Shown piece after piece: positions 1-10,100 of a stretch of 64,000 nt of DNA. The stretch spans positions 62,001-126,000 of the forward strand of contig NZ_JANQIM010000033.1 of the NCBI RefSeq assembly GCF_028282165.1, given 5' to 3'. The notes beneath the pieces were generated by a model. That model was not told the origin of the DNA, did not search any database, and saw only the letters and a program-made list of their open reading frames with translations. Origin of the DNA: Winogradskyella sp. (lineage in GTDB: Bacteria; Bacteroidota; Bacteroidia; Flavobacteriales; Flavobacteriaceae). Position numbers and translations under genes: made by a program. Each line of letters begins with the position of its first letter. The stretch's first letter is position 1.

Positions 1-4
1 ATAT

Positions 5-12
5 TATGTTTG
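5..12 (+). promoter_or_regulatory. Predicted promoter -7 box of panC
   Basis: TATGTTTG matches the Bacteroidota -7 consensus TAnnTTTG exactly. It lies 24 bases before the TTG at 37. The region where a -33 element would sit is outside the window. The box makes the longer reading frame that opens at position 10 unlikely, because that start would fall inside the promoter. Confidence 0.5.
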
Positions 13-36
13 CACGCGTTAATTTTTGTTACTGCC

Positions 37-888
37 TTGAAAGTTTTTCATAATAAATCCGAATTATCTCACTACATAGATCAATTAAAAGTTAATGGTA
101 AATCTATTGGCTTTGTACCTACTATGGGGGCACTTCATAAAGGACATTTGTCCTTGGTTAAAAAAGCAATGAGTAAAAACAATGTTGTTGTGGTTAGTAT
201 TTTTGTAAATCCAACACAATTCGATAATCAAGAAGACCTTATTAAATATCCCAGGACTCTTGAAGCCGACGTATTGCTTCTTAAGGCATTAAATGCCAGG
301 GGGATCATAGTCTATTCGCCTACGGTAAGAGATATATATGGCGACAATGTACGGTCTCAATCATTTGAGTTTGATGGTCTGGAGCATGAGATGGAAGGTG
401 CCTTTAGACAAGGGCATTTTGATGGCGTAGGAACCATAGTAAAACGACTCTTCGAAATTGTAAAACCAGATAGGGCCTATTTTGGAGAGAAAGATTTTCA
501 GCAATTGCAAATCATTAAAAAGCTCGTTGAGCTTTACAACATTCCTGTTAAAGTAATTGGTTGCCCAATCCACAGAGCATCAGATGGTTTGGCCATGAGT
601 TCTAGAAACACAAGACTGACAAAAGAACATAGAAAAGCCGCACCATTTATCTATAAAACACTAAAGTCTGCCAAAATTAAATTTGGCACAAAAAGTGCTA
701 ACTCTGTATTGGAATGGGTTGATAAGCAATTCAAAAAACAACCACTCTTAGAACTAGAGTATTTTATTATTGCAGATACAGAAACCTTAAAGCCAGTAAA
801 ACGTAAATCAACAAAAAAGACATATAGAGCATTTATAGCTGCATATGCAGGAGATATAAGACTTATAGACAATATCGCCTTAAATTAA
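37..888 (+). CDS. panC: Pantothenate synthetase (pantoate--beta-alanine ligase)
   Basis: It joins pantoate and beta-alanine with ATP to make pantothenate, the vitamin B5 precursor of coenzyme A, in the cytoplasm. The protein has the family nucleotide-binding motif [10 protein letters not shown] (a HIGH-type signature), the GEKDFQQ motif and the MSSRN motif, in the expected order. Length is 283 residues from the TTG at 37, normal for the family. That TTG was preferred because homologues start with a short strand like KVF and because a promoter box lies just upstream. The frame is open to position 10, so a longer start cannot be excluded. panD follows after 13 bases, giving the last two steps of one pathway. 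Confidence 0.95.
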   Translation: MKVFHNKSELSHYIDQLKVNGKSIGFVPTMGALHKGHLSLVKKAMSKNNVVVVSIFVNPTQFDNQEDLIKYPRTLEADVLLLKALNARGIIVYSPTVRDIYGDNVRSQSFEFDGLEHEMEGAFRQGHFDGVGTIVKRLFEIVKPDRAYFGEKDFQQLQIIKKLVELYNIPVKVIGCPIHRASDGLAMSSRNTRLTKEHRKAAPFIYKTLKSAKIKFGTKSANSVLEWVDKQFKKQPLLELEYFIIADTETLKPVKRKSTKKTYRAFIAAYAGDIRLIDNIALN

Positions 889-889
889 T

Positions 890-897
890 TATCTTTG
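890..897 (+). promoter_or_regulatory. Predicted promoter -7 box of panD
   Basis: TATCTTTG matches TAnnTTTG exactly and ends four bases before the panD ATG at 902. If it is used, the transcript would have almost no leader. No clear -33 TTG was seen at the usual distance. Confidence 0.4.
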
Positions 898-901
898 CCT
901 C

Positions 902-1252
902 ATGCAAATTCAAGTTGTAAAATCTAAGATACATCGCGTTAAATGTACAGGCGCAGACCTTAATTACATTGGTAGTATAACCATTGATGAAGATTTAATG
1001 GATGCTGCCAATATCATACAAGGTGAGAAAGTTCAGATTGTGAACAACAATAATGGTGAACGTTTAGAAACCTATTGTATACCTGGTCCTCGAAATAGTG
1101 GTGAGATCACCCTTAATGGTGCGGCCGCACGTAAGGTTGCTGTTGGTGATGTTTTAATCTTAATCACTTACGCTTTTATGGATATTGAAGATGCTAAAGT
1201 GTTTAAACCATCTTTGGTTTTTCCGGATGAGGCTACCAATCTTCTAAAATAA
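902..1252 (+). CDS. panD: Aspartate 1-decarboxylase
   Basis: It decarboxylates L-aspartate to beta-alanine, supplying PanC. The family makes its pyruvoyl cofactor by self-cleavage between Gly24 and Ser25; here residues 22-27 read YIGSIT, with Gly24 and Ser25 in the exact family positions. The protein is 116 residues, slightly short of the E. coli enzyme but complete. The motif around NGAAARK (residues 72-78) is also typical. It lies directly after panC, so precursor and ligase are made together. Confidence 0.95.
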   Translation: MQIQVVKSKIHRVKCTGADLNYIGSITIDEDLMDAANIIQGEKVQIVNNNNGERLETYCIPGPRNSGEITLNGAAARKVAVGDVLILITYAFMDIEDAKVFKPSLVFPDEATNLLK

Positions 1253-1257
1253 ACTTT

Positions 1258-2217
1258 TTGAGTAGCTCAAAATCCATCCTAAAAGTTGTACTGCCTTTAC
1301 TGTTAGGAATAGCACTTGTTTGGTACTCCTTATCTCAAATTTCAGTGTCAAAGCTTGTAGAGTATTTTAAAGACGCTAATTATTTTTGGGTGTTTCTCGG
1401 AACAAGTCTTGGAATATTGAGTCACACATCAAGGGCTTATCGCTGGTTATTTATGGCAGAACCTTTAGGTTATAAGCCTAAGTTTACAAATAGCTTCATG
1501 GCGGTATATTCAGCTTATCTCATTAATCTTACCATTCCTAGGGCAGGAGAAGTGGCACGAGCATCTATTCTTGCTAATTATGAAAATGTTCCTTTTGAAA
1601 AAGGATTTGGGACCATAGTTGCAGAAAGAGTTGCTGATACTATTATGCTACTCTTAATCATTGGTGTTGCGCTTATTGTAAAGTTTGATTTTATCTACGA
1701 CGACCTCATGAAGAAGTTCAATCCTTCGTCATTAATAATTATGATGACTGCCTTACTGATCGTTGTTTCGGGAGTTTATTTTTTCATCAAAAAAAGCGCC
1801 TCAAAGTTTGCCTTAAAAGTTAGGAACTTTATCAATGGTCTTATAGAAGGTGCCCTAAGTATTTTTAAAATGAAAAAAAAGTGGGCGTTCATTTTTCATA
1901 CGGTATTTATATGGGTGATGTATGTTTTGATGTTTTATGTCACCACAAAGGCTTTACCAGAGTTAAGTGGCATTTCTATAGGAGCGGTTTTAATAGGTTT
2001 TATTTTGGCGAGTTTTAGTATTGCTGCTACTAATGGTGGTATTGGTTCTTTTCCAGAAGCGATCGTCATTGCTTTTTTATTGTTCAATATGCCCGAAGAT
2101 CCAAGCAGGGCTTTTGGTTGGATCATGTGGTCTACCCAAACATTAGTTATCATAATTCTAGGAGGATTATCTTTAATTTACCTGCCAATCTACAACAGAA
2201 AGAAAGCTAAAATATAG
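1258..2217 (+). CDS. Flippase-like integral membrane protein (LPG synthase TM family)
   Basis: A 319-residue polytopic membrane protein of the lysylphosphatidylglycerol synthase transmembrane family (PF03706-like), without the C-terminal aminoacyl-transfer domain. Family signs are the RAYRW stretch after the second helix, the INLTIPRAGEVARA motif near residues 88-102 and the ATNGGIGSFPEA motif near residues 256-268. I count about seven to eight hydrophobic segments. The family includes lipid flippases, but the substrate here is unknown. The start is a TTG five bases after the panD stop; no in-frame ATG exists until residue 67. Likely co-transcribed with panCD. Confidence 0.8.
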   Translation: MSSSKSILKVVLPLLLGIALVWYSLSQISVSKLVEYFKDANYFWVFLGTSLGILSHTSRAYRWLFMAEPLGYKPKFTNSFMAVYSAYLINLTIPRAGEVARASILANYENVPFEKGFGTIVAERVADTIMLLLIIGVALIVKFDFIYDDLMKKFNPSSLIIMMTALLIVVSGVYFFIKKSASKFALKVRNFINGLIEGALSIFKMKKKWAFIFHTVFIWVMYVLMFYVTTKALPELSGISIGAVLIGFILASFSIAATNGGIGSFPEAIVIAFLLFNMPEDPSRAFGWIMWSTQTLVIIILGGLSLIYLPIYNRKKAKI

Positions 2218-2260
2218 AAATATTTTTTACCTTGCTTTAACTTTTAATTCTACCCACAAC

Positions 2261-3409
2261 ATGAGGAATTTTTATGTGTCAATCATCTTGTCCCTGTTAG
2301 CATTCAACCTTCAGGCTCAGGCTATTTACAAAACCATTGACTCTTATAAACTCGATGGTACACGCGAGTTAAAAATTCAACTGCCAAGAAACTATGATTC
2401 TGAATCTGAACGTAGTTATCCTTTGGTTATAGTTCTAGATGGTGATTATCTGTTTGAACCAGTAGCTGGCAATATAGATTATCAAGCTTATTGGGAAGAC
2501 ATCCCAGACTGTATAGTTGTTGGCGTAAAGCAAGATGAAACAAGAGAAGACGATTTTTTTTACAGTGATGATACTTATTTCCCATCTGATAAAGGTGCCG
2601 ATTTTTATGAATTTCTCGGTGCTGAACTTTTGCCATACATAGAAGACAGTTATAAGATTTCAAATTTTAGGGTAATTGTAGGTCACGACTTAAGTGCTAA
2701 CTTCATTAATTATTATCTTTTTAAGGATGTTCCATTATTTCGAGCTTATGTGAGCTTAAGTCCAGAATTGGCGCCAGAAATGATCGATAGGCTATACCAG
2801 CGATTGCCTACTGTAGCACAAGAAACATTTTACTACATGGCCACTGCTGATGCAGATATAAGGGCTTTAAGAACCGATATCCTAGAGTGCGATGCCAAAC
2901 TTAAGACCATTGAAAATACAAACTTGAATTATAAGTTTGATGATTTTGAAGATGCTAATCATTACTCGCTTGTAGGAAGAGGAATCCCAAAAGCACTAAA
3001 CGAAATATTCACTATTTATAAACCAATAAACGGAAAGGAATACAAAGAAAAAATTCTGACTTATGAAGGCTCTCCTTATGATTACCTCATAAAAAAGTAT
3101 GAAAACATAGAGCATTTTTATGGGTTTGAAAAAAAACTAATTGAAAATGATATTAGAGCTATTGCCGCTGCTTGCAAAAACAGAGAAGATTTAGAATCCT
3201 TAGAAAAATTAGCAAAACTTGTTAAAAAGGAGTTTCCAAAATCTATGTTGAGCGCCTATTATATGGGCATGTTCTATGAAAAAGAAGGGAATCTTAAAAA
3301 AGCACTAATGCGCTACAAAGGGGGGCTTTTAATGCAACCTTCGCAATACATTGATAAAGAGGTAATGCTCGAAAAAATGTATGAAGTTCAAGATGCAATG
3401 GATAATTGA
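2261..3409 (+). CDS. Secreted alpha/beta-hydrolase (esterase D-like) protein, Asp at nucleophile site
   Basis: A 382-residue protein with a signal peptide (residues 1-20, ending LQAQ) and a PF00756-like esterase fold over about residues 25-270. Family landmarks are PLVIVLDGDYLFEP, RVIVGH and LSPEL. The nucleophile elbow, normally GHSxGG, reads GHDLSAN, so Asp143 occupies the catalytic serine position. A His in the ANHYSL motif may be the retained catalytic His. The last 100 residues are helical and TPR-like (AYYMGMFYEKEGNLKKAL). The next gene is a paralogue with the same substitution. It may be a non-catalytic binding protein or use other chemistry; its substrate is unknown. Confidence 0.7.
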   Translation: MRNFYVSIILSLLAFNLQAQAIYKTIDSYKLDGTRELKIQLPRNYDSESERSYPLVIVLDGDYLFEPVAGNIDYQAYWEDIPDCIVVGVKQDETREDDFFYSDDTYFPSDKGADFYEFLGAELLPYIEDSYKISNFRVIVGHDLSANFINYYLFKDVPLFRAYVSLSPELAPEMIDRLYQRLPTVAQETFYYMATADADIRALRTDILECDAKLKTIENTNLNYKFDDFEDANHYSLVGRGIPKALNEIFTIYKPINGKEYKEKILTYEGSPYDYLIKKYENIEHFYGFEKKLIENDIRAIAAACKNREDLESLEKLAKLVKKEFPKSMLSAYYMGMFYEKEGNLKKALMRYKGGLLMQPSQYIDKEVMLEKMYEVQDAMDN

Positions 3410-3452
3410 TTGCATTTCATCGAAAAAAATTTACAACTTAACGATATTTTAG

Positions 3453-3460
3453 TATGTTTG
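3453..3460 (+). promoter_or_regulatory. Predicted promoter -7 box of the second esterase-fold gene
   Basis: TATGTTTG matches TAnnTTTG and lies 27 bases before the ATG at 3488. It suggests that the second paralogue has its own promoter in addition to read-through from the first. Confidence 0.45.
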
Positions 3461-3487
3461 GTAATCCAAAGCTAAACCTACTTATAA

Positions 3488-4669
3488 ATGAGAAAAACTA
3501 CCCTAATAGTTTTGGCATATGTGCTTTGTATGCCTTTATTTGCTCAAATTAGTTATGATGAAATACGATCATCAAAATTAAATACAGTAAGAAAATTAAA
3601 GATTAAGCTCCCAAAGAACTACGACCCTTCCTCAGAACTAAAGTATCCTCTAATTATAGTTTTTGATGGTGATTATTTGTTTGAACCTATAGCAGGTCAG
3701 GTTGATTTTCAAACGTATTTCGACGATATGCCAAGTTCAATCATAGTAGGCGTGGTACAAGGCAGCGAAAGACGTTACGATGGCTATTGTGATGAAGTTA
3801 CAGGCTTGCCCAAAGAGTCTGGTTTACGTTTTCATGATTTCGTTGCTGAGGAACTTATTCCTTACTTAGATGAAAAATACAATACAAGTAAGTTTAGGGT
3901 TGCCGTAGGCCACGATTTAATGGGGAACTTTATCAATTCTTACTTGTTTAAAGACGATCCACTTTTTAATGCCTATGTATGTATTAGTCCAGATTTATCA
4001 GGAACTGTTAGAGACTATCTGGGAAAACGTTTGGAGTTTTTTAAGGACGACATTTTTTACTACATGGCCACCTCAGATAAAGACTTACCCTACATAAGAG
4101 AAGCTGTTTTAAATGCCAATTCACAGATATCACAAGTTAAAAACCAGTATCTAACATATTACTTTGATGATTTTAACAACGATACACACTATACATTGGT
4201 GAACAGTGCCATTGCGAGATCGTTCGACAAAATTTTTGAATTGTACAGGCCCCTTCGAGAAAAGGAACTAGAGGAAAAGGTGTTTCCCTATGAGGGAACT
4301 TTAGATAGGTATCTTGTAGATAGATACAATAGAATTGAAGAATTGTTTGGTATAAAAAAACCCATAACTGATGAAGAATTTGAAAAGGTTGTTAAGGTAG
4401 CTGAGGAAAGAAACGATTTAGAGTCTTTAGAGAAAATAGGGAGACTTGCAAAAAAAATAAATCCCGAGTCATTATTAGGTACATATTACCTAGCCCAACA
4501 TTCTGAAAAAATAGGAAAGAATAAAAAAGCTAAGAAATTATACGAATCTGCATTGACACTAAATGATGTGAGTCACATTGACCGAGACTTTATTTTTTCT
4601 AAAATTGACGAACTCACAGTTGTTGATACCGATGATGAAAACGAGGAGGGAGACGATGAAGAAAATTAA
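3488..4669 (+). CDS. Secreted alpha/beta-hydrolase (esterase D-like) paralogue, Asp at nucleophile site
   Basis: A 393-residue tandem paralogue of the preceding gene with the same layout: signal peptide (residues 1-19, ending LFAQ), esterase fold with PLIIVFDGDYLFEP, nucleophile elbow GHDLMGN, a DTHYTL motif carrying the candidate catalytic His, and a TPR-like C-terminal part. Asp143 again replaces serine, at the same residue number as in its neighbour. The C-terminus ends in a strongly acidic tail (DTDDENEEGDDEEN) that the first copy lacks. The retained core and separate promoter box argue that both copies are functional rather than decaying. Substrate and role are unknown. Confidence 0.7.
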   Translation: MRKTTLIVLAYVLCMPLFAQISYDEIRSSKLNTVRKLKIKLPKNYDPSSELKYPLIIVFDGDYLFEPIAGQVDFQTYFDDMPSSIIVGVVQGSERRYDGYCDEVTGLPKESGLRFHDFVAEELIPYLDEKYNTSKFRVAVGHDLMGNFINSYLFKDDPLFNAYVCISPDLSGTVRDYLGKRLEFFKDDIFYYMATSDKDLPYIREAVLNANSQISQVKNQYLTYYFDDFNNDTHYTLVNSAIARSFDKIFELYRPLREKELEEKVFPYEGTLDRYLVDRYNRIEELFGIKKPITDEEFEKVVKVAEERNDLESLEKIGRLAKKINPESLLGTYYLAQHSEKIGKNKKAKKLYESALTLNDVSHIDRDFIFSKIDELTVVDTDDENEEGDDEEN

Positions 4670-4870
4670 GAAGAAACCACTATCAACTGATTACTTTTTT
4701 GAAGCTTTGTTTAAAAGAGCGAGAACATTTTTGCTTACAAATATTTCTGCGAAATTGGCTACTTTAAAAATTTTAGCTGTCATAAATTGGTTTAAAGACA
4801 TCAATTAAAATTGTATTAATTTAGCAGTTCTAAAAATACTTCTCTAAGCATTTAGTTTTATAATTAGAAC

Positions 4871-6229
4871 ATGGCTAAAGTAAAAACATCCTTTTTCTGT
4901 CAAAATTGTGGTGCACAATATGCCAAATGGCAAGGGCAATGCACATCTTGCAAACAATGGAATACCATTGTTGAGGAAGTGATACAAAAACCAGAAAAAA
5001 ACGATTGGAAATCACCCTCTTCCAATACAAAACGTGTTTCAAAGCCTCTCAAAATTCATGAAATTGACACCTCGTTAGAAGCTAGGCTAGATGTTCAGGA
5101 TTCCGAATTTAATCGTGTTTTAGGTGGTGGAATGGTACATGGTTCAGTAACCCTCTTGGGGGGTGAACCGGGTATCGGTAAAAGTACACTTCTACTTCAA
5201 ATGGCATTAAAGCTTAGGAAGAAAACCCTTTATGTCTCAGGAGAAGAAAGTCAGAAACAAATTAAAATGCGTGCAGAGCGCATCAACCCTCAAAGTAATG
5301 ATTGCTATATTCTAACGGAGACAAAAACTCAAAATATCTTTAAACAGATTGAGCAGTTAGAACTCGATGTTGTAATAATCGATTCGATCCAAACGTTACA
5401 TAGTGATTACATTGAGTCTTCAGCAGGGAGTATTTCACAGATCAAGGAATGTACTGCTGAATTCATCAAGTTTGCAAAAGAAACTGCAACTCCTGTGTTG
5501 TTAATAGGTCATATTACTAAGGATGGCCATATTGCAGGGCCAAAAATATTGGAGCATATGGTCGATACTGTCTTACAGTTTGAAGGCGACCGAAATCATG
5601 TTTTCAGAATTCTTAGAGCTCATAAAAACCGTTTTGGCTCAACCAATGAAATAGGCATTTATGAAATGCAAGGTTCAGGCTTAAGAGAGGTGTCCAATCC
5701 ATCAGAAATTTTAATATCTGAAAAGGATGGAGAGCTTTCAGGTAACGCTATTGCAGCAACACTAGAAGGATTAAGACCAATAATGATAGAAGTACAGGCT
5801 CTGGTAAGCACGGCCGTTTATGGTACGCCGCAACGCTCCACAACTGGGTTCAATGCTAAACGTTTAAATATGCTTTTGGCAGTTTTGGAAAAGCGTGCTG
5901 GTTTTCGCCTAGGAGCTAAGGATGTTTTTTTAAATATTACGGGTGGTATTACTGTCGATGATCCTGCAATTGATTTGGCCGTTGTAGCATCCATATTATC
6001 CTCTAATGAAGATATTGCCCTTCCGAATGATTATTGTTTTGCTGCCGAAGTAGGCTTATCTGGTGAAATAAGACCTGTACAGCGAGTAGAACAGCGCATT
6101 TTAGAAGCAGAAAAACTTGGATTCTCAACAATTTTTATTTCTAAGTATAGCAAGTTTGCTCTTAAGAAGACTTGTATTAAGATTCAGCAAATTTCCAAAA
6201 TCGAGGATTTAGTTAACTTTTTTGTTTAA
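4871..6229 (+). CDS. radA: DNA repair protein RadA
   Basis: A RecA-like ATPase that promotes branch migration of recombination intermediates. The 452-residue protein shows every family part: an N-terminal C4 zinc finger (CQNCG...CTSCKQW, residues 9-32), Walker A GEPGIGKST near residue 97, Walker B VVIIDSIQT, the RadA-specific KNRFGS motif, and a C-terminal Lon-protease-like domain lacking the protease dyad. It starts at the ATG at 4871. It is a separate unit about 200 bases after the esterase pair. Confidence 0.97.
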   Translation: MAKVKTSFFCQNCGAQYAKWQGQCTSCKQWNTIVEEVIQKPEKNDWKSPSSNTKRVSKPLKIHEIDTSLEARLDVQDSEFNRVLGGGMVHGSVTLLGGEPGIGKSTLLLQMALKLRKKTLYVSGEESQKQIKMRAERINPQSNDCYILTETKTQNIFKQIEQLELDVVIIDSIQTLHSDYIESSAGSISQIKECTAEFIKFAKETATPVLLIGHITKDGHIAGPKILEHMVDTVLQFEGDRNHVFRILRAHKNRFGSTNEIGIYEMQGSGLREVSNPSEILISEKDGELSGNAIAATLEGLRPIMIEVQALVSTAVYGTPQRSTTGFNAKRLNMLLAVLEKRAGFRLGAKDVFLNITGGITVDDPAIDLAVVASILSSNEDIALPNDYCFAAEVGLSGEIRPVQRVEQRILEAEKLGFSTIFISKYSKFALKKTCIKIQQISKIEDLVNFFV

Positions 6230-6371
6230 CTACTTAAAAATATCTGTTTTGCTTTTAGTCTTTATAAGTCAAAAGATCTGCAAGAATACTGTGATGCGTT
6301 TGAATAATTAACTAGAGTATTGTCTATTATTGGTGAATGGTCTTTTTTCTTTAATAAAACAACTAATTGTC

Positions 6372-6379
6372 TATCTTTA
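6372..6379 (+). promoter_or_regulatory. Possible promoter -7 box of the Crp/Fnr gene
   Basis: TATCTTTA differs from TAnnTTTG only at the last base and lies 60 bases before the ATG at 6440. A 9-base direct repeat, ATTGTCTAT, occurs at 6319-6327 and 6366-6374, the second copy overlapping this box. The repeat could be an operator, but chance is possible in such AT-rich sequence. Confidence 0.25.
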
Positions 6380-6439
6380 GATGTTGATTTAATCAATAAT
6401 TAAGTAGCTTAATATTTAAAATTTTAAATTCTTAAAATC

Positions 6440-7015
6440 ATGGAAGACCCTAACTTTGATTTTTTGAGATCAAAATTCCATGTTTCAAAAGAAGCATATG
6501 CGATTTTAAAAAGTCTGGCATCTTATAAAACATTAAAACAAGATGAAGTATTAGTAGAACAAGGTTCAAAAAGTAATAACATCTTTTTTCTAAGTTCGGG
6601 CTTAATGAGGGCATATCAAGTGCTAGAATCTGGTAAGGAGATCACAAAGAATCTTTATACATCCTATAGTTTTGTTGGTCCTTTTTCCTCAATATTGAAG
6701 AATGAAACCTCTTTACTAACTCATCAAGCTTTGACCGATTCTATCCTATATGAGATAAATTTTCTAGAATTCATAAAATATTCTAAAACCAATATCGAAA
6801 TAAGCAATATATATAACAGAATATTGGAGTATATATTCATTGTTTATGAAAAAAAGTATCTAGATCATATTTCATTGAATGCTACAGAGCGCTACCAAAT
6901 TCTAAAAAAGCAAATACCAGATATAGAAAGCTTAATCCCGCAATACCAAATCGCGTCTTATCTCAACATCACCGCTGTTCAATTGAGCAGAATTAAAAAA
7001 GACCTGCCTAATTAA
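6440..7015 (+). CDS. Crp/Fnr-family transcriptional regulator
   Basis: A 191-residue cytoplasmic regulator with an N-terminal cyclic-nucleotide-binding-like beta-barrel (about residues 20-120; the EQGSKSNNIFFLSSGLMRAY part is typical) and a C-terminal helix-turn-helix (about 150-190; QIASYLNITAVQLSRIKK). This is the short Crp form common in Bacteroidota, where many members do not bind cAMP. The ligand and targets are unknown. The gene is alone on its transcript: a strong terminator follows at 7105. Confidence 0.85.
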   Translation: MEDPNFDFLRSKFHVSKEAYAILKSLASYKTLKQDEVLVEQGSKSNNIFFLSSGLMRAYQVLESGKEITKNLYTSYSFVGPFSSILKNETSLLTHQALTDSILYEINFLEFIKYSKTNIEISNIYNRILEYIFIVYEKKYLDHISLNATERYQILKKQIPDIESLIPQYQIASYLNITAVQLSRIKKDLPN

Positions 7016-7104
7016 CATATGTTAATCAATAAAAAAATTATTCAACCTACTTTTGAGTAAGATTAAATTACTAACCAAGATTAGTTAATGGCCCTAACAA
7101 AAAG

Positions 7105-7133
7105 AAGCAAACGAACATCGTTTGCTTTTTTTT
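7105..7133 (+). terminator. Rho-independent terminator after the Crp/Fnr gene
   Basis: A perfect 9-bp stem (AAGCAAACG / CGTTTGCTT) with an AACAT loop, followed by a run of T. It separates the regulator from ileS. Confidence 0.9.
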
Positions 7134-7165
7134 ATGATATAAACGGCCTTTTGGTAAGAAATTAT

Positions 7166-7173
7166 TAATTTCG
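7166..7173 (+). promoter_or_regulatory. Possible promoter -7 box of ileS
   Basis: TAATTTCG is a one-base variant of TAnnTTTG located 25 bases before the ileS ATG. The same variant precedes another gene in this window (47872-47879, minus strand). Confidence 0.35.
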
Positions 7174-7198
7174 CGATTCGATAAGGATATTTGATGAT

Positions 7199-10100
7199 AT
7201 GACTACAAAGTTCCCTGAATATAAAGGACTTAACTTGCCAAAAGTTGCTGATGAGATAAGCAATTATTGGGAAGAAAACAACATCTTCGAGAAAAGTGTC
7301 ACCACTCGACAAGGTAAATCACCTTTTGTGTTTTTTGAAGGGCCACCTTCAGCAAATGGTTTACCTGGAGTACACCATGTTTTAGCAAGAGCTATTAAGG
7401 ATATTTTCCCTCGCTACAAAACCATGAAAGGTTTTCAGGTAAAACGTAAGGCCGGTTGGGATACCCATGGATTACCAATAGAACTCGGTGTTGAGAAAGA
7501 ACTAGGCATCACTAAAGAAGATATTGGCACTAAAATTACAATCGAAGCATATAATGAGGCTTGTAAAAAAGCCGTAATGCGTTATACGGATATCTGGAAT
7601 GACCTCACCAAAAAAATGGGTTATTGGGTAGATATGGAGAATCCATACATCACCTACAAATCCAAATATATGGAGTCTGTTTGGTGGTTGTTAAAACAAA
7701 TCTATGATAAAGACCTCTTGTACAAAGGCTACACCATTCAACCGTATTCGCCAAAAGCAGGAACGGGTCTAAGCTCGCATGAGTTAAACCAACCAGGAAC
7801 CTATCAAGATGTTACGGATACCACGGTAGTAGCTCAGTTTAAAGCAAAACCAGAGTCATTGCCAGAGTTCTTGCAAAATGAAGATGATATTTACTTTCTA
7901 GCTTGGACAACAACCCCTTGGACATTACCAAGTAATACGGCATTAACCGTTGGGCCAAAAATTGATTATGTGTTAGTTGAAACCTATAATCAGTATACTT
8001 TTGAGCCCATCAATGTTATTTTGGCCAAGAGTTTAGTTTCTAAGCAGTTTAGCGGGAAGTATAATGAAGTTGAGGCAAAGTCAGAGTTAGTAGGATTTAG
8101 TAAAGAGGATAAAAAAATTCCTTTTTATATAGTTAAAACATTTAAAGGGGAAGACTTAGTTGGTATTACATACGAACAGCTTTTAGCCTACGCTTTACCA
8201 AATGAACATCCTGAAAATGCATTTAGAGTAATATCAGGAGATTTCGTAACTACCGAAGATGGTACAGGTATTGTACATACAGCGCCAACATTTGGTGCAG
8301 ATGACGCCCTAGTGGCAAAACAAGCGCAACCAGAAGTACCACCAATGTTAGTAAAAGACGAAAATGGAAATCTGGTGCCACTAGTAGATTTACAAGGTCG
8401 CTTTAGACCAGAAATGGGCGAATTTGCAGGGAAATATGTGAAGAATGAATATTATGAAGATGGTGAAGTACCAGAGAAATCTGTAGATGTAGAGTTAGCT
8501 ATTAAACTAAAGATTGAAAATAAAGCCTTTAAGGTCGAAAAATACAAACACAGCTATCCAAATTGCTGGCGAACAGATAAACCGATACTTTACTATCCTT
8601 TAGACTCTTGGTTTATAAAGGTAACCGATGTAAAAGATCGTATGCATGAGTTGAACACTTCCATTAACTGGAAACCAAAATCTACTGGTGAAGGCCGTTT
8701 TGGAAATTGGTTGGCAAACGCAAATGATTGGAATTTATCCCGTTCGCGGTTTTGGGGAATACCATTACCGATATGGAGAACAGAGGACGGCAAAGAACAA
8801 AAATGTATTGGCTCGGTTGAAGAACTAAAAGCCGAAATGCAACTTGCCGTTGAGGCAGGTATAATGCAGTCTGATATCTTCCAAAGTTTTGAAGTTGGAA
8901 ATATGAGCGAGGACAACTATGAGAAGATTGATTTGCATAAAAACATCGTTGATAAAATTGTTTTAGTATCACCAACGGGCCAACCCATGAAGCGCGAAAA
9001 TGATTTAATCGATGTATGGTTCGATTCGGGTTCTATGCCTTATGCACAGTGGCATTATCCTTTTGAAAACAAAGATCTTATCGATAAGAACGAAGCTTTT
9101 CCGGCAGATTTCATTGCTGAAGGTGTCGATCAAACACGTGGATGGTTTTATACCTTACATGCTATAGCTACAATGGTATTCGATTCGGTGGCCTATAAAA
9201 ATGTGGTATCTAACGGATTGGTCTTAGATAAGAATGCACAGAAAATGTCTAAGCGTCTTGGAAATGCTGTGGATCCTTTTGAGACATTAGCCAATCATGG
9301 TGCAGATGCAACCCGATGGTATATGATTAGCAATGCGAATCCTTGGGATAACCTAAAGTTTGATATTGATGGTGTTGAGGAAGTAAAGCGCAAATTCTTT
9401 GGAACGCTGTATAATACCTATTCATTCTTTTCGCTTTACACCAATTTGGATGGATTTAATTATTCAGAGGATGATATTCCTTTAAATGAACGGCCAGAAT
9501 TAGACCGTTGGATACTTTCAGAATTAAATACACTTATTGAAAAGGTAGACAAGTTTTATGCAGATTATGAACCAACCCGAGCAGCTAGGGCTATTTCAAA
9601 CTTTACCCAGGATTATTTAAGTAACTGGTATGTGCGTTTAAGTAGAAGGCGTTTTTGGAAAGGCGATTACCAAAGCGATAAAATTTCGGCATATCAAACG
9701 CTTTATACCTGTATGGTAACTATTGCAAAGCTAGGTGCACCAATCGCTCCATTTTTTATGGATCGATTGTATCTGGATCTAAATGCAGTAACGAATAAAG
9801 AGAGTTTTGAAAGTGTTCATTTGGCTCAATTCCCAACAGCAGATACATCAGCAATTGATAAGGTGTTAGAACGAAAAATGGAAAACGCGCAAACAATATC
9901 GTCCTTGGTATTATCGTTAAGAGCCAAAGAAAAGATTAAAGTGCGCCAGCCTTTACACAAAATAATGATTCCCGTTGATAGTCAGCAGCAAAAGGAAGAA
10001 ATTGAAGCCGTTGCAGCTTTAATAAAGCATGAAGTAAATGTCAAAGAAATAGAGCTCTTAGAGGATGCTTCAGATATTTTGGTAAAGCAGATAAAACCCA

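Noticed and set aside
9-36. Longer panC start (frame open from position 10)
   Set aside because: A perfect promoter box lies at 5-12 and family homologues begin near the residue coded at 37.
4578-4808. 76-codon plus-strand frame overlapping the end of the second esterase-fold gene
   Set aside because: It starts inside the upstream gene in another frame, the esterase frame ends sensibly, and the peptide shows no family motif or good start; likely a shadow continuing into AT-rich intergenic DNA.
6319-6374. Direct repeat ATTGTCTAT as a Crp/Fnr operator
   Set aside because: Two 9-base copies in AT-rich DNA are weak evidence and are not palindromic as Crp sites usually are; kept only as a note on the promoter entry.
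8593-8975. Two long minus-strand frames inside ileS
   Set aside because: They are antisense shadows of a strongly conserved gene, with no start signal or recognisable family.
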